DNA from: a bacterium
Lineage (GTDB): Bacteria; UBA4055
DNA: 64,000 nucleotides
NCBI GenBank assembly: GCA_029559475.1
Contig: JAKQBN010000055.1
Coordinates: 105,849-169,848, forward strand
Direction of reading: 5' to 3'
Position numbers and translations under genes: made by a program. Under the pieces are notes generated by a model. It saw only the letters and a list, made by a program, of their open reading frames with translations. It ran no database searches and had not been told where the DNA came from. Shown here piece after piece: positions 56,268 to 63,869 of the stretch; position 1 is the stretch's first letter; every line of letters begins with the position of its first letter.

Positions 56268-57098
56268 TTAAATCTCCTTTATGTTACACTTCAGAACTTT
56301 GCAGGGCATATCACAATTCTCCATTAACTCAATAACCTTATTTATGTAATTATTTTCGAGTATTTTTTTGATCCGATCTTCTTTCAAATTCCCCAAAGGC
56401 ATCTCACACCCACCGATCAGATTTTGCTGGAAACAGGTGAAAACGTCACCATTCGGCATTATGGAAAGGTTCCTGCCTACTGCGTAGCACTTTTCTGACG
56501 ATGTTCCACAATTTATATCTTTCTTAATCGCAGTCCAACACCCGTTGAAGCCTTCTTCTAAATAATCCTGAACCGAATAGTATATTTTGTTCTTTTTACA
56601 AAATTCAGCTATGACGGGTATATCCATTTTGGTTTCTTCTGAAAGTACCGACTGAATACTTATCTGTTCAGGAAGCAGTTCTTTTATAGCTGATTTCAAA
56701 TTGTACATTACCTGATCATACGAATCATCTCCTCTTACGAATTTCCAAAACTCTTTTTCAAGTGTATCCACTGATACTACGACATGTATGTTGTAATTCT
56801 TTATCTCAGAAATAAACTGAGGTGTCATTTCCAGACCGTTCGTAATTATTGTTGTGCGGGTTTTTCCTAGCCTGATGCCTTTGAGGATATCTAAGATTGC
56901 ATTTTTATAGATTAGAGGTTCTCCACCTACAATACAAAATTCCCGCGGATAATTCAGATCAGAAATGCATTTGACGATTACTTCAGGTCGTAAAATGTTC
57001 CCTTCAAACTTCATTTTCCAATGTGAACATTTGGAACATCTCTGATTGCATTTTAAGTTTATCAGATAGTAAATATGAGTGGGTTTAAAACTAATCAT
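56268..57098 (-). CDS. Radical SAM protein with SPASM-like tail (1)
   Basis: The 276-residue enzyme has CNQRCSKC (about residues 17-24) and the conserved VGGEPLIY strand. A C-terminal Cys cluster (MPNGDVFTCFQQNLIGGCE and CDMPCKVLKC) implies an auxiliary iron-sulfur cluster. It overlaps the end of the epimerase gene by 8 bp and precedes the second radical SAM gene by 5 bp, so translation is coupled. The pair probably acts on one product, e.g. a sugar or a short peptide, but no precursor peptide gene is apparent. Confidence 0.88.
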   Translation of the reverse strand: MISFKPTHIYYLINLKCNQRCSKCSHWKMKFEGNILRPEVIVKCISDLNYPREFCIVGGEPLIYKNAILDILKGIRLGKTRTTIITNGLEMTPQFISEIKNYNIHVVVSVDTLEKEFWKFVRGDDSYDQVMYNLKSAIKELLPEQISIQSVLSEETKMDIPVIAEFCKKNKIYYSVQDYLEEGFNGCWTAIKKDINCGTSSEKCYAVGRNLSIMPNGDVFTCFQQNLIGGCEMPLGNLKEDRIKKILENNYINKVIELMENCDMPCKVLKCNIKEI

Positions 57099-58047
57099 TT
57101 ATCTTCTCAGCATCCGCGATCATTTTCAAACCTTCTCTAAGGCTGACTTTGGCTTTCCAGCCCGTAAGAGCGCTTATGAGATCGGTATTCGGAATTCTCC
57201 ACTGCGGATCGTCTTCATCTCCGGGGAGAAATGAAGTTTTATAGCTAACTCCCAGCACATTCGAGATCGTTTCAGCAAGATCAATAATTGAAATAGATTC
57301 GTTCCTTCCAATATTCACAGCAGACGGCAACTCGCCTTCATAAAAAAACAGACCAAGAATTGCGTCAACCGCGTCGTCGATCCATAAAAAGCTTCTGGAC
57401 TGCCGGCCGGTACCGAATATTTGAACAGGCTCGCCCTTCTTCATCTGATTAAAGAAATTCGGGATAACTCTACCGTAACCAACATGTTTTAAATCCATAT
57501 TTTTACCGTAAACATTGAAAAGTCTGAAATTACCTGCATCACCACCCTGCCGCTTGAAATTTACTATCAATTCTTCACCGAGCCTTTTAGCAGAAGCATA
57601 ACAGCTTCTTTCTGTAAGTAATTTCGTAACAGAGAACTCATTCTCTTTTATTCCTGTACCTTTCGTAATCTGATCATTAAGCTGACCGTAAATCTCACTT
57701 GTGGATGCATACAGTATCCTGACTTTGTCTCTTTTGGCAATATCTATCAGGTTTCTAGTACCGAGCGTATTTGAATCAATAACCAACGAGGGATTGTCTT
57801 TGTAAACAAGCGGGGATGCAATAGAAGCGAGATGAATGACCCCAGAGACTTTAGGAACATCGTTTACATCAATATGTGAAATATCCTTTTCAAAAATGCA
57901 ATAATTTGAATTTTTAGTATCCTTCCTTGGAAAACTGGAAATATGATTATCAATAACAAGTATGCTGTAGCCAGCAAAAAGAAGCCTGTCGACAATACTC
58001 CTGCCGATAAAACCGTCACCGCCGGAGACTAGAATAGGCATATTCAT
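57091..58047 (-). CDS. NAD-dependent sugar epimerase/dehydratase
   Basis: The start at 58047 (ATG, with AGGGAG upstream) is preferred to 58086, whose first 13 residues are read from an hsdS remnant. The 318-residue SDR protein has the Rossmann motif GGDGFIG (about residue 8), ASTSEIYG with the catalytic Ser/Thr, and YASAK with the catalytic Tyr and Lys (about residue 144). It fits the UDP-glucuronate decarboxylase/UDP-glucose epimerase group. The substrate is not certain. It heads the glycosylation run. Confidence 0.9.
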   Translation of the reverse strand: MNMPILVSGGDGFIGRSIVDRLLFAGYSILVIDNHISSFPRKDTKNSNYCIFEKDISHIDVNDVPKVSGVIHLASIASPLVYKDNPSLVIDSNTLGTRNLIDIAKRDKVRILYASTSEIYGQLNDQITKGTGIKENEFSVTKLLTERSCYASAKRLGEELIVNFKRQGGDAGNFRLFNVYGKNMDLKHVGYGRVIPNFFNQMKKGEPVQIFGTGRQSRSFLWIDDAVDAILGLFFYEGELPSAVNIGRNESISIIDLAETISNVLGVSYKTSFLPGDEDDPQWRIPNTDLISALTGWKAKVSLREGLKMIADAEKIND

Positions 58048-58071
58048 TAATCTCTTATCTCCCTTTACTTG

Positions 58072-58097
58072 TACACAAACATTCACTGCAGCTATCC
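58072..58097 (-). repeat. hsdS 3'-end footprint, copy 3
   Basis: Read on the minus strand this matches the last 26 bp of hsdS (copy 1) at 22 of 26 positions, including GAATGTTTGTGTA. It starts 1 bp after the NADAR stop and ends 25 bp before the epimerase start. Confidence 0.7.
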
Positions 58098-58098
58098 A

Positions 58099-58827
58099 TT
58101 AATTCTCAAACAACTTTTTCTGAACATCTTGATGGCAGGTTGCATATTCTGTTGATTCTATCCAATCAGGGTAATCTCTAAGCATGTCTATGAATTTGTT
58201 TCGATCCTCTAAAACTTGTTTAAGTAATCCACGGCGACTAAGCGACACGAACAATGCTACCGAATAGGCTTGGCAGTTTACAGATTTCTTAGGATTGAAC
58301 TCTATATCAGTGAAGCAATCATATTCCAATACTTGTTTTGCTACAGCAGGATTTTTGGATACACTATTGAGATATAACCAATCATAGAAAATCGTCATTG
58401 GTTTGATTGGCCAATGCTGACCGTATAAATCGAATCCTACTAATGCACCTAATTTTTTATCGTGAAAAAACTTTTTCGCTTCATTTGCTGACTTAGTATA
58501 AAGCTCATGAAAAGGTCCTGATAATTCAAAAATCTTGCTCCCTTGAAAAGCGGATTCAACAGATAAAAATTTTTTGCTCTTCGGGTGCGTGAACCCAAGA
58601 TTAAAAGCACTAAGTTTTATTCCCAATTCAGAAGGTGATTTACTCGATATTTCAAGAATTCTACATGGTCTTTTCTTCTTTACGGCATAATGTAACGAAT
58701 CTATAGATTTTTGCTTTTGAGATATTGCCATACCAGGGTACCAGTCAAAGTCCACAAGTACTACTTCTACTGCTGGTAACTCCAGACTAGAAGATTGCTG
58801 TACAAAAAATACCGGTCGCTTAGCCAT
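58099..58827 (-). CDS. NADAR-domain antitoxin partner of DarT
   Basis: The ATG at 58827 has AGGA upstream. A GTG 12 bp earlier is possible. It overlaps the DarT stop by 8 bp. The 242-residue protein resembles the DarT-associated NADAR antitoxins: VESAFQGSKIFELSGPFHELY (about residues 90-110), then EAKKFFHDKKLGALVGFDLYG and the PIKPMTIFYDWLYLNS segment. NADAR enzymes remove ADP-ribose from guanine in DNA and counter DarT1-type toxins. The assignment rests on these motifs plus the DarT gene directly upstream. Confidence 0.75.
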   Translation of the reverse strand: MAKRPVFFVQQSSSLELPAVEVVLVDFDWYPGMAISQKQKSIDSLHYAVKKKRPCRILEISSKSPSELGIKLSAFNLGFTHPKSKKFLSVESAFQGSKIFELSGPFHELYTKSANEAKKFFHDKKLGALVGFDLYGQHWPIKPMTIFYDWLYLNSVSKNPAVAKQVLEYDCFTDIEFNPKKSVNCQAYSVALFVSLSRRGLLKQVLEDRNKFIDMLRDYPDWIESTEYATCHQDVQKKLFEN

Positions 58828-59524
58828 TGTTCCTATCACCTATGAATAAATTAGAATTAACAGTGAACGGAGGAAGTTTAGTGTTCACAGTAAGAGAAAT
58901 TGCGGCACGAAACCGACTTGCTTCCTCCTGTGTTTCAAAGAAAACCTCCGAAATACATTCCGTAGATATTTGTCCTTTTACTAGTACCTCAGCCTGTACA
59001 TCTGTAGGATGGTAATCTTTAATACCTTTTCTTGATAAAACCGTCTGATGGTTTATATTGCCGGAGATTAGATTGTCTTGAAATAGAGACAAAAAAGTTG
59101 TGTATTTCCCGTTTATGCCGAATTCTTTCGATACTGATGAGGCAGCATTTCCAATAGAAAATAAAGTGCTTTCGTACCAAAGACATTCCGGATTGAGAGA
59201 GATAACGCACCAACTGTCGCACCAGTTTTTGCATGAATTTCTGAATTTCTTAAAAAGATAATAATTAGGATGTTGTATGGAAAGATTGATGTAGTCATTA
59301 AGATTGTCTAGACGGAGGCGATCGTTTACTTCCACATAATCTTCAAGATGAAGTTGAGGATATTCTACGGTCAATTTTTTTAGCTGTTCCCGTGACAAAA
59401 TTGAACCTTGTTCGTAAATACTGATTAAATTGATAGCAGGCGTAAAATGCACAACACGATTAATTCCGCGTCTTTCGACTTCGTCTTTAAATGCTTCAAT
59501 ATCACTCTTGAAAACTACTGGCAT
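58820..59524 (-). CDS. darT: DarT-like DNA ADP-ribosyltransferase toxin (DUF4433)
   Basis: The 234-residue protein has DarT features: VVHFTPAINLISIYEQGSIL (NAD-binding start, about residues 20-40), a central Trp/Cys-rich region, and DVQAEVLVKGQIS (about residue 180), whose Glu is the catalytic residue in DarT. DarT transfers ADP-ribose from NAD+ to single-stranded DNA bases. The NADAR partner points to the guanine-modifying DarT1 branch (established for that branch, inferred here). It starts 1 bp after the UvrD-like gene, so toxin, antitoxin and helicase share one transcript. Confidence 0.8.
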   Translation of the reverse strand: MPVVFKSDIEAFKDEVERRGINRVVHFTPAINLISIYEQGSILSREQLKKLTVEYPQLHLEDYVEVNDRLRLDNLNDYINLSIQHPNYYLFKKFRNSCKNWCDSWCVISLNPECLWYESTLFSIGNAASSVSKEFGINGKYTTFLSLFQDNLISGNINHQTVLSRKGIKDYHPTDVQAEVLVKGQISTECISEVFFETQEEASRFRAAISLTVNTKLPPFTVNSNLFIGDRNNG

Positions 59525-59525
59525 T

Positions 59526-60944
59526 TTATTCCCTCTCCACAGTAACAGGATCTATTTCTGAAAGATAACGACTGGGCTGCCCAGTGTAAATTATGTGAAG
59601 AGTCTCACGAGCCCTTGTCATACAGGTATAAACCAATCTGCGCTCTGTTGAAATATGAAGCTCATCGTTCTCGTCACTAAAACCCTGCGGATATGGAATA
59701 AGATCATCATTCATATCACAAAGGAACACATGGTCGAACTCAAGACCTTTAACAGAAGGCATGGTACATGTATATAAACCAACAGAATGAATTTCTCTAA
59801 CTTGCGGTTCTATAATATTTAAAGGATTAAATCCAGCTGATTTTAGATCAAAAGACAAATTTGTATTGCCTTGGCGGTTACGGTGTAGAATTGCAGCTGA
59901 TTGCTTTGTAAAATCGATTTCTTTTAATTTTTTTATAAGAAATTTTTTCTGCTCGCCGTTCGGCAGAAACAATATTTTTGGCTTTGGGCCATCCCTTTCA
60001 GGCAGTACATGTTCTGAAAAATCAGACTGCTGAGGATCATGTAACAGAAGCGAAACAGCCGCATCTGCAACTTGACGGGTATTACGGTAATTGTGTTTAA
60101 GCTCAACAGTACGCCCGCCCCTAATGTTTATTCCCAGTCCTGACCAAGTAAAACCGCTCTTGTAGATCCTTTGTGCTGCATCTGCGATTATGGTTAGACT
60201 ATTAGTTTCAGAATTAACAAGCTTTGTAATGACAACGAGTTGAGCAGGAGTCAGATCTTGAGCTTCATCTACCACGATATGGCTAAAAGGTGGTTTAAAA
60301 TTTGTATCTTTTTCAAGGTATTCAATAACCAGCAAAGCATAATCGTCAAAGTCAACACAATTCCTTTCTTTGAGTTTACGGCAGTAGTCGGAATAGAGTT
60401 TCCATAACAGCTCTTTGTCTTGTGAAGTTACCCTGTCTGCAGTTCCCCTACCTACTCTTTTGGCTTCAAGATACTCCTCTTGTGATGTTGTCTGCCGTCC
60501 TTTTAACCAGGAAATTTCTTCTTTGTAGAACTCAGGCGTTTTAGAAAGAATTGCTCTTTTTGGGTAGATCGCTCGTAACTCAGTAAGGCAGGCTGAAATG
60601 ATGTCACAAATTAAATTATCCTTTGCTACACTATGATTCAACCAGAAATTTTTATTCCAAAGAAAACTATAAGCCCATTTATGGAAAGTCGCGACTTGAA
60701 TACGATTCTGGTAATTTACATCGTTTCCCATTATACAACGAACATATTTAATCAAGCTGTTAGAATATGAAAAAATGCATACCCTTGTTACTCGAAATAA
60801 ATCATCTGTGTTAGCTAAAAGATGTTTCGCCCTGTATATTGCAACTGTCGTTTTTCCACTACCGGCAACTCCCTTTAATTGAATAGGATTAACTAGAGGA
60901 AGAGTTAGTATCCGTTTCTGTTCGCCAGTTAAAGTTATAGACAT
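59526..60944 (-). CDS. UvrD/Rep-like superfamily 1 helicase
   Basis: The 472-residue protein has Walker A GVAGSGKTT (about residue 25), Walker B VVDEAQDLT (about residue 228), LKHNYRNTRQVADAA (motif IV region), VKGLEFDHVFL and RRLVYTCMTRARETLH (motifs V-VI). It is shorter than UvrD (about 720 residues), lacking much of the 1B/2B insertions. Short SF1 helicases of this kind occur in defence loci such as nuclease/helicase pairs. There is no nuclease motif. It lies between a SIR2 gene and darT. Confidence 0.88.
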   Translation of the reverse strand: MSITLTGEQKRILTLPLVNPIQLKGVAGSGKTTVAIYRAKHLLANTDDLFRVTRVCIFSYSNSLIKYVRCIMGNDVNYQNRIQVATFHKWAYSFLWNKNFWLNHSVAKDNLICDIISACLTELRAIYPKRAILSKTPEFYKEEISWLKGRQTTSQEEYLEAKRVGRGTADRVTSQDKELLWKLYSDYCRKLKERNCVDFDDYALLVIEYLEKDTNFKPPFSHIVVDEAQDLTPAQLVVITKLVNSETNSLTIIADAAQRIYKSGFTWSGLGINIRGGRTVELKHNYRNTRQVADAAVSLLLHDPQQSDFSEHVLPERDGPKPKILFLPNGEQKKFLIKKLKEIDFTKQSAAILHRNRQGNTNLSFDLKSAGFNPLNIIEPQVREIHSVGLYTCTMPSVKGLEFDHVFLCDMNDDLIPYPQGFSDENDELHISTERRLVYTCMTRARETLHIIYTGQPSRYLSEIDPVTVERE

Positions 60945-61006
60945 TCAATCTCCGTCAATTTCATAAAAATAATCATTACAATTCTCCATTATATAGTTCT
61001 TATTCA

Positions 61007-62194
61007 TTAAGAAACTACGTTATCATCATGAAATATTCTTTCAATTGACTCAAGATTAAATCCATCCATGCATAATTCAGCTTTATTGTAATCAACGAAT
61101 CGGTAGTGTTCTTTGTATTTTTCAATATCCTCTAGTGATTTTTGATAATCAACTAGTATCAAAGGTGTTTTTTTATGTCCACATACATCTTTATTCCAGT
61201 AAGCCTCTTGGTAATTCTTTACAAGAGAATAAATAATCTGACTTGCATAGACATCATGCGCTGGTAGCGAGTAACCAATAATTGACATCCCAAAGTTCAG
61301 GTATCCTGTATCGCCAAGACCTCTCCAAAAATCTCCTATTCGATTCGCATAAATAATTTTATTTATTGAAGGTGTCAGAAGATATGGTGTAGCCTGAAAC
61401 ATTATATTCTGACCATATAAATGTTCAATTTCAGAGACACGATATATATCATTGAGTGGATCGTCTTCAAATCTAGGACCATCAACTAATTTTGACAATC
61501 TCAATTTAGCATCAATCCCAAAAATCACATCATCCGGAGTTTTATCATATCCTTGCTCTTTCCAAGCCTGAATTGTGCTTTTATAATTTTTCTTGCTGAA
61601 CCAGTCTATAGAACCATGATATTTTAAAATCACTACTTCCTCTTTACTTGAATCGATAGTACCACCATATTTATTTATTGATTCGTAACGATATGGAAAA
61701 AGACGATATGATTTTCCAATTTCATCTAATGCCCTTTCTAATAAGGTATCGTAATTAAAAGTAAATATGTAATCATTCGGCTCGAGTCTCTTTGCAAATT
61801 CAATATATTCCTGAGGAATTTTACCCGGTTTTGGCATGTAACCGCTAAGAAATTCACCAATTAGAGTCTTCACAACGACTTGTCCTTCATTCCCATCTTC
61901 GCTCCATGTGTCTTTACCTCGCAATCCAAGAAAATGCTCAATATCTAAATAGCCTAGAAACTCTTCAAAATTGATAGTATCCCTCTTTAATTTAACTCCC
62001 TTGCAATCATAACAGTATTTAAGATAAGCTTCAATATCGTCATTTAGCTTACTTGCTCGTCCAGTTAAGTGATCACATCTTTTAAGAATTACCTTCCAAA
62101 GTTCATCAGCTAAAGGAATGCCCGCTGCTTTCGAGAATCCTGCACCGAGAATAAATATTCGATATTTGTTATCTGCAGTCAATCTTCGCCTCAT
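61007..62194 (-). CDS. SIR2-like NAD+-binding protein
   Basis: The 395-residue protein has the SIR2 signature FILGAGFSKAAGIP (about residues 13-26), TFNYDTLLERA (about residue 145) and KYHGSIDWFS with the catalytic His. The rest of the Rossmann-like domain extends to about residue 310. In defence systems (Thoeris ThsA, DSR, SIR2-HerA) SIR2 domains degrade NAD+ after infection is sensed. Here its ATG overlaps the upstream unknown gene's TGA by 4 bp, so the two are likely a working pair. Confidence 0.88.
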   Translation of the reverse strand: MRRRLTADNKYRIFILGAGFSKAAGIPLADELWKVILKRCDHLTGRASKLNDDIEAYLKYCYDCKGVKLKRDTINFEEFLGYLDIEHFLGLRGKDTWSEDGNEGQVVVKTLIGEFLSGYMPKPGKIPQEYIEFAKRLEPNDYIFTFNYDTLLERALDEIGKSYRLFPYRYESINKYGGTIDSSKEEVVILKYHGSIDWFSKKNYKSTIQAWKEQGYDKTPDDVIFGIDAKLRLSKLVDGPRFEDDPLNDIYRVSEIEHLYGQNIMFQATPYLLTPSINKIIYANRIGDFWRGLGDTGYLNFGMSIIGYSLPAHDVYASQIIYSLVKNYQEAYWNKDVCGHKKTPLILVDYQKSLEDIEKYKEHYRFVDYNKAELCMDGFNLESIERIFHDDNVVS

Positions 62195-62772
62195 TCTACT
62201 TCTTCATAAATATCATGATGATTCTCTTTCATATACTTAATTAAATTTCCCGGCTCATTTTTCAAATCATATTGACAGAAATTTAAGAATTTTATCCAAC
62301 CACCAAAACGATCTGAATATTTTCTAGAAACAATTGATTTTATAGCATTCGATTTGTGTTCAGGAGTTTGCACATATTGAATTTGTCTATGAGCATTCAA
62401 TTCCCAATATTCTTTTCTGTTAATAACATTTTTGCGACTCCAGCGATCAGGACAATTTCCGATCAATTGGAAGGATAACTGTGCCAATGTGGCAATCATA
62501 CGCTGATCAATATCATCAAATGATTTACAAGCTTTTATCTGCTTTATTCCATATTCGAGAAGTTCAATTAATTCATTAATTTGTCTTTTATCAGAAACCG
62601 TGATTGTTTCTGATATTGATATAATCAAAGATTTGAGAATTTTTGTATAATATTTCTTTGCATCAGGTATATCCTTATAGTTTTTCACAAGTGAATAATC
62701 CTTCTGACCATAAAGCCTTTGTATTAAAAGAGTGACTGCCATATTCGTTTTACGATCTTTTTCTATTTCCAT
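62191..62772 (-). CDS. Unknown helical partner of the SIR2 protein
   Basis: The 193-residue protein has no family I recognise and is predicted mainly helical (ISISETITVSDKRQINELIELL, KYYTKILKSLII). The ATG at 62772 is 10 bp past an hsdS-end footprint and has GGGGGC upstream. Overlap with the SIR2 start suggests a sensor or regulator for SIR2, which is inference. Confidence 0.6.
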   Translation of the reverse strand: MEIEKDRKTNMAVTLLIQRLYGQKDYSLVKNYKDIPDAKKYYTKILKSLIISISETITVSDKRQINELIELLEYGIKQIKACKSFDDIDQRMIATLAQLSFQLIGNCPDRWSRKNVINRKEYWELNAHRQIQYVQTPEHKSNAIKSIVSRKYSDRFGGWIKFLNFCQYDLKNEPGNLIKYMKENHHDIYEEVE

Positions 62773-62782
62773 GTTGCCCCCT

Positions 62783-62808
62783 TAAACAAACATTCCATGC
62801 TCCATTCC
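62783..62808 (-). repeat. hsdS 3'-end footprint, copy 2
   Basis: On the minus strand this resembles the last 26 bp of hsdS at 20 of 26 positions, encoding KGMEHGMFV and a stop, where hsdS itself ends KGLLQGMFV. A stop codon lies just upstream in that frame, so it is a non-coding remnant. Confidence 0.75.
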
Positions 62809-62862
62809 TTTCTTATTTTACTTTCAAAAAATTTCAAATAAAAGAACAAAGGATAAGCTTCG

Positions 62863-62976
62863 CTACTTAGTCCGCGATAGCCGAAAGCCGAAGTCGTTGT
62901 TGACGCTGTTCGGGTAGGGGCTGCCACGATAGGCGCATCGTATGAAGTCGTTGATGCTGAACCACGACCCCCCGCG
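62863..62976 (-). other. GC-rich C-terminal coding segment resembling a variable region
   Basis: These 37 codons plus stop are about 59% GC by hand count, while the surrounding DNA is AT-rich. They encode RGGSWFSIND...GFRLSRTK, the C-terminal ligand face of the FGE-fold protein. That face is the usual location of the variable region in diversity-generating retroelements. No template repeat or reverse transcriptase is seen in the window. Confidence 0.4.
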
Positions 62977-63705
62977 CAAAACACGGCCAAGGCCCGAACT
63001 TGGGCCTTTAGGATCAATCTGAGTACCACTGGGATAGTCTCCATACCAGTCAGAGCACCACTCCCAGACATTACCGCTCATATCGTAAATGCCAAGTTCG
63101 TTCGGCTTTTTTGTCGCTACAGTATGTGTCTTACTTTCAAAATTTGAACGATACCACGCGACCGCGTCAGGATCATCACTTCCGCTGTACTTATAACCCA
63201 TGCTTGCGTTGCCTCCCTTTGCTGCATATTCCCATTCTGCCTCTGTCGGCAGTCTGTATGTAACTCCCTCTTTCTGGCTTAGCCTCTTGCAGAATTCTAC
63301 CGCATCATACCAGCTAACTTGCTCAACAGGTAGGTCATCGCCTTTAAAATAGCTCGGATTGGTACCCATTACGGCTTTCCATTGCGCTTGAGTAACTTCG
63401 GTCTTTCCGATGTAAAAATCGCTTATTGTTACACTGTGAACAGGCTTTTCATTAACCAATCCATTTTCCCTTTCATTGCTCCCCATCTCGAAAGTTCCAC
63501 CTTCTACTAACACCATTTCAATTCCACTCGGTGTAATGTAATTACCGGGTTGTGGTTTGAAATTTTCTCGCAGTTTCAAAATTTCGTCATTGAATTTTTC
63601 CTGTGTTAGAATTCCTAATTCGTACAGGGGAATCAGATCTTGTAATTTTGAGAAATATGGTAAGACCTTTAAATATTCCAACTGTTCTTCAGTTAATTTA
63701 GGCAT
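62863..63705 (-). CDS. FGE-sulfatase-fold (SUMF1-like) protein without the catalytic cysteines
   Basis: The 280-residue protein has an N-terminal helical segment (about residues 1-55) and a formylglycine-generating-enzyme domain: VEGGTFEMGSNERENG, VEVTQAQWKAVMG-type helix, RLPTEAEWEYAA, DMSGNVWEWCSDWYG and RVLRGGSW, ending NNDFGFRLSRTK. In active FGE two cysteines follow the GGS motif, and here the matching positions are Ser and Ile, so oxidase activity is unlikely. Non-enzymatic members act as C-type-lectin-like binding scaffolds. It lies 30 bp after the hsdS stop, and an hsdS-end footprint follows it. Confidence 0.85.
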   Translation of the reverse strand: MPKLTEEQLEYLKVLPYFSKLQDLIPLYELGILTQEKFNDEILKLRENFKPQPGNYITPSGIEMVLVEGGTFEMGSNERENGLVNEKPVHSVTISDFYIGKTEVTQAQWKAVMGTNPSYFKGDDLPVEQVSWYDAVEFCKRLSQKEGVTYRLPTEAEWEYAAKGGNASMGYKYSGSDDPDAVAWYRSNFESKTHTVATKKPNELGIYDMSGNVWEWCSDWYGDYPSGTQIDPKGPSSGLGRVLRGGSWFSINDFIRCAYRGSPYPNSVNNDFGFRLSRTK

Positions 63706-63735
63706 ATCTAATTATCCTCCGTCAGTTATTTTATT

Positions 63736-63864
63736 TTACACAAACATTCCTTGAAGCAATCCTTTCTTAAATTCTTTAAGCATAGCTAATTCTTTTTCAA
63801 TCTGCTCTGACTTGCTTTCTATATTTGTTAAAAAATTCGCTATCTTTTTTTGTTCTTCTAAGCA
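63736..63864 (-). pseudogene. hsdS: Type I restriction specificity subunit, 3' part, separated by IS21
   Basis: The minus strand reads CLEEQKKIANFLTNIESKSE and on to KGLLQGMFV with a stop at 63736-63738. This is the C-terminal conserved helix of HsdS, with the same AEQKKI-type motif as the central helix of the 5' part. It begins right after the IS target duplication (63865-63869), in frame with LKLPLQ of the 5' half. The two halves give 363 + 42 = 405 residues. Confidence 0.93.
63737..63762 (-). repeat. hsdS 3'-end footprint, copy 1 (genuine gene end)
   Basis: These are the last 26 bp of hsdS itself, the source sequence for the two degenerate copies at 62783-62808 and 58072-58097, all in the same direction. 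Confidence 0.75.
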
Positions 63865-63869
63865 TTGTA
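63865..63869. repeat. Target-site duplication (tacaa on the minus strand), hsdS 3' side
   Basis: The plus strand reads ttgta next to the IS21 right end at 63870. It pairs with 5165-5169 as the duplication made when IS21 entered hsdS. Confidence 0.85.

Noticed and set aside
62763-63071. A 102-residue minus-strand ORF ending CLFKGATWK
   Set aside because: It overlaps the FGE gene in another frame and has biased, low-complexity content. It only exists because it runs across the hsdS-end footprint.
58854-63705. Search for a DGR template repeat and reverse transcriptase near the FGE gene
   Set aside because: No RT motif protein and no near-copy of the GC-rich C-terminal segment was found by eye in the window. 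The DGR idea is kept only as a low-confidence finding.
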